Of a stretch of 64,000 nt of DNA, positions 60,751-64,000 are shown piece by piece. Positions within the stretch are counted from its first letter, which is position 1. Each line of letters opens with the position of its first letter. Source of the stretch: Yinghuangia soli (GTDB lineage: Bacteria > Actinomycetota > Actinomycetes > Streptomycetales > Streptomycetaceae); the NCBI RefSeq assembly GCF_021502675.1, contig NZ_JAKFHA010000010.1, positions 124,001-188,000 on the forward strand. The letters are read 5' to 3'. A program made the translations under genes and the position numbers. The notes below the pieces were generated by a model, which was not told where the DNA came from, did no database searches, and worked only from the letters and a program-made list of their open reading frames with translations.

Positions 60751-61704
60751 GTGCGGAGCGGGCTTTTGCGGAGCGGGGCGCGGGTGCGCTTCCGACTGGC
60801 CGCCGCCGTCTGCGCGGCGCTGCTGACCGGAGTGTCCGCGACCGGCTGCGGGCTGCTCGATGCCGCACTCGGCGAGCAGAGCGGCGGAGTCACGATCGGC
60901 TCCCAGGGCTTCACCGAGAGCCGGATCCTCGCCGAGATGTACCGCCAGCTGCTGGAGGCCGGCGGCGTCGAGGCGAGCATCAAGACCGTCATGAACCGCG
61001 AACTCCTCGAACCCGCGCTGTCCAAGGGCGACGTCGCGCTCGCCCCGGACTACGCGGCCACGCTCGCCGAGTTCCTCAACCGCAAGGAGAACGGGCCGGA
61101 CGCCCCGCCGGTCGCCTCGCCCGATCTGGACACCACGATGGCCGCACTCACCGCGCTCGCGGCCTCGCAGAACCTCGCACTGGGCGTCCCGACGCTCGCC
61201 GTGGACCAGAACGCCTTCGCGGTGACCCGCGAGTTCGCCGCGGAGCACAACCTCGAGACGCTGTCCGACCTGGGCGCCTCGGGTATCGAGGTACGCATCG
61301 CGGCAGGCGAGGAGTGCAATGTGCGGCCCTTCTGCGCGCCGGGCCTGGAGCAGACGTACGGCATCAAGGTGTCCGGCGTGGACCCGCTGGGCGTCGGCAC
61401 CGCGGCGGCCAAGCAGGCCGTGCAGGACGGCCGCGACGACATGGTCCTGGTGACGACGACCGACGCCACCCTGGAGTCGTACGGCCTGGTGCTGCTCGCC
61501 GACGACAAGAAGCTGCAGAACGCGGACAACATCGTGCCGGTGGCGTACCGGGGCGACGCGGCGCAGGTGCTGCCGATCGTGGACCGGCTCGCGCCCGTCC
61601 TCACCACCGAGGATCTGGCCGGTCTCAACCGCAAGGTCGACCAGCAGCGGCGCCGCCCTGCGACGGTAGTGCATGACTATTTGACGGAGAAAGGCTTGAT
61701 CTGA
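60751..61704 (+). CDS. Glycine betaine/choline-type substrate-binding lipoprotein
   Basis: This 317-residue OpuAC-like protein has a lipoprotein signal ending in SATGC (Cys33) and VTIGSQGFTESRILAEMY, which opens the QAT-type binding domain. YGIKVSGVDPLGVGTAAAKQ and DMVLVTTTDATLESYGL mark the second lobe. It captures quaternary amines and delivers them to the permeases. GTG at 60751 is preferred. It closes the operon. Confidence 0.93.
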   Translation: MRSGLLRSGARVRFRLAAAVCAALLTGVSATGCGLLDAALGEQSGGVTIGSQGFTESRILAEMYRQLLEAGGVEASIKTVMNRELLEPALSKGDVALAPDYAATLAEFLNRKENGPDAPPVASPDLDTTMAALTALAASQNLALGVPTLAVDQNAFAVTREFAAEHNLETLSDLGASGIEVRIAAGEECNVRPFCAPGLEQTYGIKVSGVDPLGVGTAAAKQAVQDGRDDMVLVTTTDATLESYGLVLLADDKKLQNADNIVPVAYRGDAAQVLPIVDRLAPVLTTEDLAGLNRKVDQQRRRPATVVHDYLTEKGLI

Positions 61705-61808
61705 CCGGTCCTGGCCTTACCGAATATTGAGGTTTGATTTGTCGATACGTCGTCAGTAGCCGGTGTGCCGCCATGCATTGAGACATGCGTCCGCGTTAAG
61801 GTCGCACC

Positions 61809-63461
61809 ATGCCTCGTGGACGCCATCGCCAGTCCTCCGCCCTGCTGCGCATATCCGTGCTCTCTGCGGCACTCGCGCCCGCGCTGGTCGCGGTCTTGAT
61901 CGCGGTGGCAGGCAGAAGCGGCGGCATATTGCGCGCCGCTGTCGGATGCGCCCTTGTCTCGGCCCTCGGGCTGCTCGGCCTGCTGTGGCAGAGCCGGCGC
62001 GGCTACGGCGAGGACCTCGCGCAGCGCCGCCGCGAGCGCGAGCGGCTGGCCGAGGCGGCCGCCGAAGAGCGCGACGCGCACGAGGCGACCCGGCAGCAGG
62101 CCGCCGAGCAGGAGCGGGAACTGGCCACCGCCCGCGACGAGTCCGACGCACTGCGTGCCCGGCTCGCGAAGGCCGAGGGGCGCGCCAAGGAGTACGAAAC
62201 CCGGGCGAACGTCCAGACCGCCCGCGCGAAGGCGCTGCAGACCCGCGTCGACGACCTTTCTGTCCGGGCCGGCGAACTGGCCGCGCGGTCCGAGGAGCTG
62301 GCACTGCGCGCCGACCGGTACGAGGCCCGCTTGGCCGCCCTCGCGCCGGACCCGGTGCGGTTGACCCGCGAACTGTTCGTCCGCGGCGCTGCCGCCCTCG
62401 CCGGGCTGGAGAACTCCGGCCGCGGTACGGCTGATTCGATCGCGGCGCAGCCTGCGGCCTCGATCGCCGCCCCTGTTGCCGAGCTACAGGTCGAGCCGCA
62501 GGTCGAGCCGGTGGCGGAGCCGATCCGAGAGCCGGCGGCCCGGCCCGTCGCGGCCGAGGTCCCCGCGCCGGTCCGTCCGGTGGCCGCTGCGCCTGCCCTG
62601 CAGGCCGTACCGACCGCGGCTCCGGAACCGGCACCTGCACCGGTGCCCGTGCGGCCGGCCGCCGAACTGCCCGCCACGGCAAGCATCGAGACGCCTGTCG
62701 AGGCCCACGTCGAGGCCCCCGTCGAACTCCCTGCCGCACCGGTGATCCCCGGCGTGCGCCGCCGCCCGATCGCCGTGGAAGGGCTCGTCCCGGCTTACGC
62801 CGCCTCGCTGTTCGGCCCCCAGGACCCCAGGCCTGCCCCGCTGGCGCCGCAACCGCCGCTGCCGGCTGAGCAGTTCCCGCCGCCGCGCGATGCGGCCCCG
62901 GTCGCCGAGGTGCCGGCCGGCGAGCTGCTCCCGTTCCAGCGCGCCGCCGAACTCGCCGCCCCGGCTGCGCCGGTCGAGCCTGCCGTGCCCGCGCCCGACC
63001 TCGACCTCGGCATCGACGCCCTGGAGCCCGCGGTCACCGCGCTGCCCGCGGACGACGCCGTCGCCCGCGTGGTCCGCGACGTCGCCGACACCCTGAACGC
63101 GACCAAGGAGCGGATGGCCAAGGCGGAGAGCGGCGGCGCGTTCGACTTCTTCGGCCGCCAGCTGCCCGCCGCCCCGGTGATGCCGGCCCTGGAGGCCGCC
63201 GAAGCCGTCGAGGCCGCCGGCGAGGCGGACGGCGCCGAAAGCACCAAGGCCGCCGAGACCGCCGCGGCCGCCGAAGAGCGCCCGGCCCGCCCGGCCCGCG
63301 ACGCCGCCGCCGGGTCCCGTTTCGAGACCGCCGTATTCGAGCCGGCCCGCCCGCTGGTCACGCACGAGCCGCGGACCGGCCGGGCGATCCCCGTCGACCT
63401 GACCGCGCACGACGACACCGAGATGCTGCCGCGCATCGTCGACACCCGGAAGCACGCCTGA
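61809..63461 (+). CDS. Membrane-anchored coiled-coil protein of unknown function
   Basis: This 550-residue protein has two N-terminal membrane helices (about 12-36 and 41-60), then a coiled coil (63-180) rich in Ala/Arg/Glu. A long Pro/Ala/Val-rich disordered region (185-440) with VEP and PAP repeats precedes a short conserved-looking end (RFETAVFEPARPLV). It resembles a conserved Streptomyces gene near nuo and fol genes. Function is unknown. It could scaffold membrane complexes. Confidence 0.8.
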   Translation: MPRGRHRQSSALLRISVLSAALAPALVAVLIAVAGRSGGILRAAVGCALVSALGLLGLLWQSRRGYGEDLAQRRRERERLAEAAAEERDAHEATRQQAAEQERELATARDESDALRARLAKAEGRAKEYETRANVQTARAKALQTRVDDLSVRAGELAARSEELALRADRYEARLAALAPDPVRLTRELFVRGAAALAGLENSGRGTADSIAAQPAASIAAPVAELQVEPQVEPVAEPIREPAARPVAAEVPAPVRPVAAAPALQAVPTAAPEPAPAPVPVRPAAELPATASIETPVEAHVEAPVELPAAPVIPGVRRRPIAVEGLVPAYAASLFGPQDPRPAPLAPQPPLPAEQFPPPRDAAPVAEVPAGELLPFQRAAELAAPAAPVEPAVPAPDLDLGIDALEPAVTALPADDAVARVVRDVADTLNATKERMAKAESGGAFDFFGRQLPAAPVMPALEAAEAVEAAGEADGAESTKAAETAAAAEERPARPARDAAAGSRFETAVFEPARPLVTHEPRTGRAIPVDLTAHDDTEMLPRIVDTRKHA

Positions 63462-63475
63462 CCGCCGCACCGCGA

Positions 63476-63519
63476 CGCAGGAGGGCCCGGCAGCCGTGCG
63501 GCTGCCGGGCCCTCCTGCG
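63476..63519. terminator. Very strong bidirectional hairpin terminator
   Basis: A perfect 20-bp stem CGCAGGAGGGCCCGGCAGCC and its complement with a 4-base loop lies between the convergent coiled-coil and NuoD-like genes. Confidence 0.88.
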
Positions 63520-63537
63520 TATCCGGCGTCCGGCGCC

Positions 63538-64000
63538 CTACTTGTCGACGTCGCCCACCACGAAGAACATCGAGCCGAGGATCGCCACCATGTCCGCGAT
63601 CAGGCAGCCCGGCAGGATCTCCGACAGCACCTGCACGTTGTTGTACGACGCCGAGCGCAGCTTGAGCCGCCACGGGGTCTTCTCCCCGCGCGAGACCAGG
63701 TAGTAGCCGTTCAGCCCGAGCGGGTTCTCGGTCCACGCGTAGGTGTGGCCCTCGGGCGCCTTGAGCACCTTGGGCAGCCGCAAGTTGATGGGCCCGGGCG
63801 GCAGTTGCTCCAGCCGGTCCAGGCACGCGTCGGCCAGGTCGAGCGAGACCGCGACCTGGTCGAGCAGGCACTCGAAGCGGGCCAGGCAGTCGCCCTCCTC
63901 GCGCGTCACCACCCGCAGCACGTCGGCCAGTTCGCCGTACGCCAGGTACGGCTCGTCGCGGCGCAGGTCGAAGTCCACGCCCGAGGCCCGCGCGATCGGC
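63538..64000 (-). CDS. nuoD: NADH-quinone oxidoreductase subunit D-like, C-terminal part
   Basis: About 154 C-terminal codons are visible, beginning at the window edge; the protein reads ...[19 protein letters not shown] and ends [18 protein letters not shown]. It matches the Complex I 49-kDa (NuoD) C-terminus, including [20 protein letters not shown]. The last stretch ([12 protein letters not shown]) differs from typical NuoD, so it may be an orphan or second copy. The N-terminal part lies outside the window. Confidence 0.85.
   Translation of the reverse strand, partial: PIARASGVDFDLRRDEPYLAYGELADVLRVVTREEGDCLARFECLLDQVAVSLDLADACLDRLEQLPPGPINLRLPKVLKAPEGHTYAWTENPLGLNGYYLVSRGEKTPWRLKLRSASYNNVQVLSEILPGCLIADMVAILGSMFFVVGDVDK

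Noticed and set aside
1-64000. tRNA, rRNA, CRISPR, insertion sequences and prophage
   Set aside because: I looked for cloverleaf ends, repeat-spacer arrays, transposase motifs and terminal inverted repeats by eye and saw none; a tRNA scan would be decisive.

Overview
The window is about 64 kb of very GC-rich DNA with dense, often overlapping genes, GTG/TTG starts next to GGAGG-type ribosome sites, F420-type oxidoreductases and a SARP regulator. All of this points to a filamentous actinomycete. The order ppa / dacB, zinc peptidase, tilS, hpt, ftsH, folE, folP, NTF2-like, folB, folK, DUF3180 is, from memory, the arrangement of Streptomyces-type chromosomes, so I place it in or near the Streptomycetaceae. 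No rRNA, tRNA, CRISPR array, insertion sequence or complete prophage was recognised.

Region 1 (1-12.2 kb) is an exopolysaccharide or cell-wall glycopolymer locus. It has two methyltransferases, a GNAT/CelD-like acyltransferase, a polysaccharide deacetylase, a bacterial tyrosine kinase translationally coupled to its low-molecular-weight phosphatase, and an LCP attachment protein. It also has a small initiating phosphoglycosyl transferase, a MOP-type flippase, a GT4 glycosyltransferase, a WecG/TagA/CpsF glycosyltransferase and a close homologue of GDP-mannose 3,5-epimerase. No Wzy-type polymerase is visible; the locus continues off the left edge. Next to it (12.4-14.6 kb) is a membrane Ser/Thr kinase with an extracellular PQQ-type beta-propeller, then a DUF2231-Rieske fusion.

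Region 2 (15.7-43.8 kb) is accessory chromosome. It holds two DHA2-type MFS pumps divergent from a large SARP-ATPase-TPR regulator, and an ECF42-type sigma factor fused to a degenerate tyrosine-recombinase module beside its usual DGPF/YCII partner. MarR, TetR, LysR and HxlR regulators follow, several with visible operators. An SDR/LLM-oxidoreductase/MarR group shares a palindromic motif, and there are an L,D-transpeptidase, a free-standing AlaX-like editing protein and a DedA protein.

Region 3 (43.8-64 kb) is core chromosome: an NlpC/P60 endopeptidase, pyrophosphatase, D-Ala-D-Ala carboxypeptidase, a zinc peptidase of the F420-associated family, tilS, hpt and ftsH, then folate genes in tight overlap. 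A secreted deacetylase, a divergent glycine-betaine-type ABC transporter, a coiled-coil membrane protein and the C-terminus of a NuoD-like protein follow. Strong perfect hairpins separate most convergent pairs.

The most unusual items are the sigma-recombinase fusion, the GDP-mannose 3,5-epimerase in the glycopolymer locus, a SARP-like direct-repeat promoter ahead of the SARP gene, three near-identical operators at the TetR gene, the shared TGACGATCCGTCA-type operator around the LLM genes, and a hairpin that could shorten the Shine-Dalgarno spacing of ftsH.
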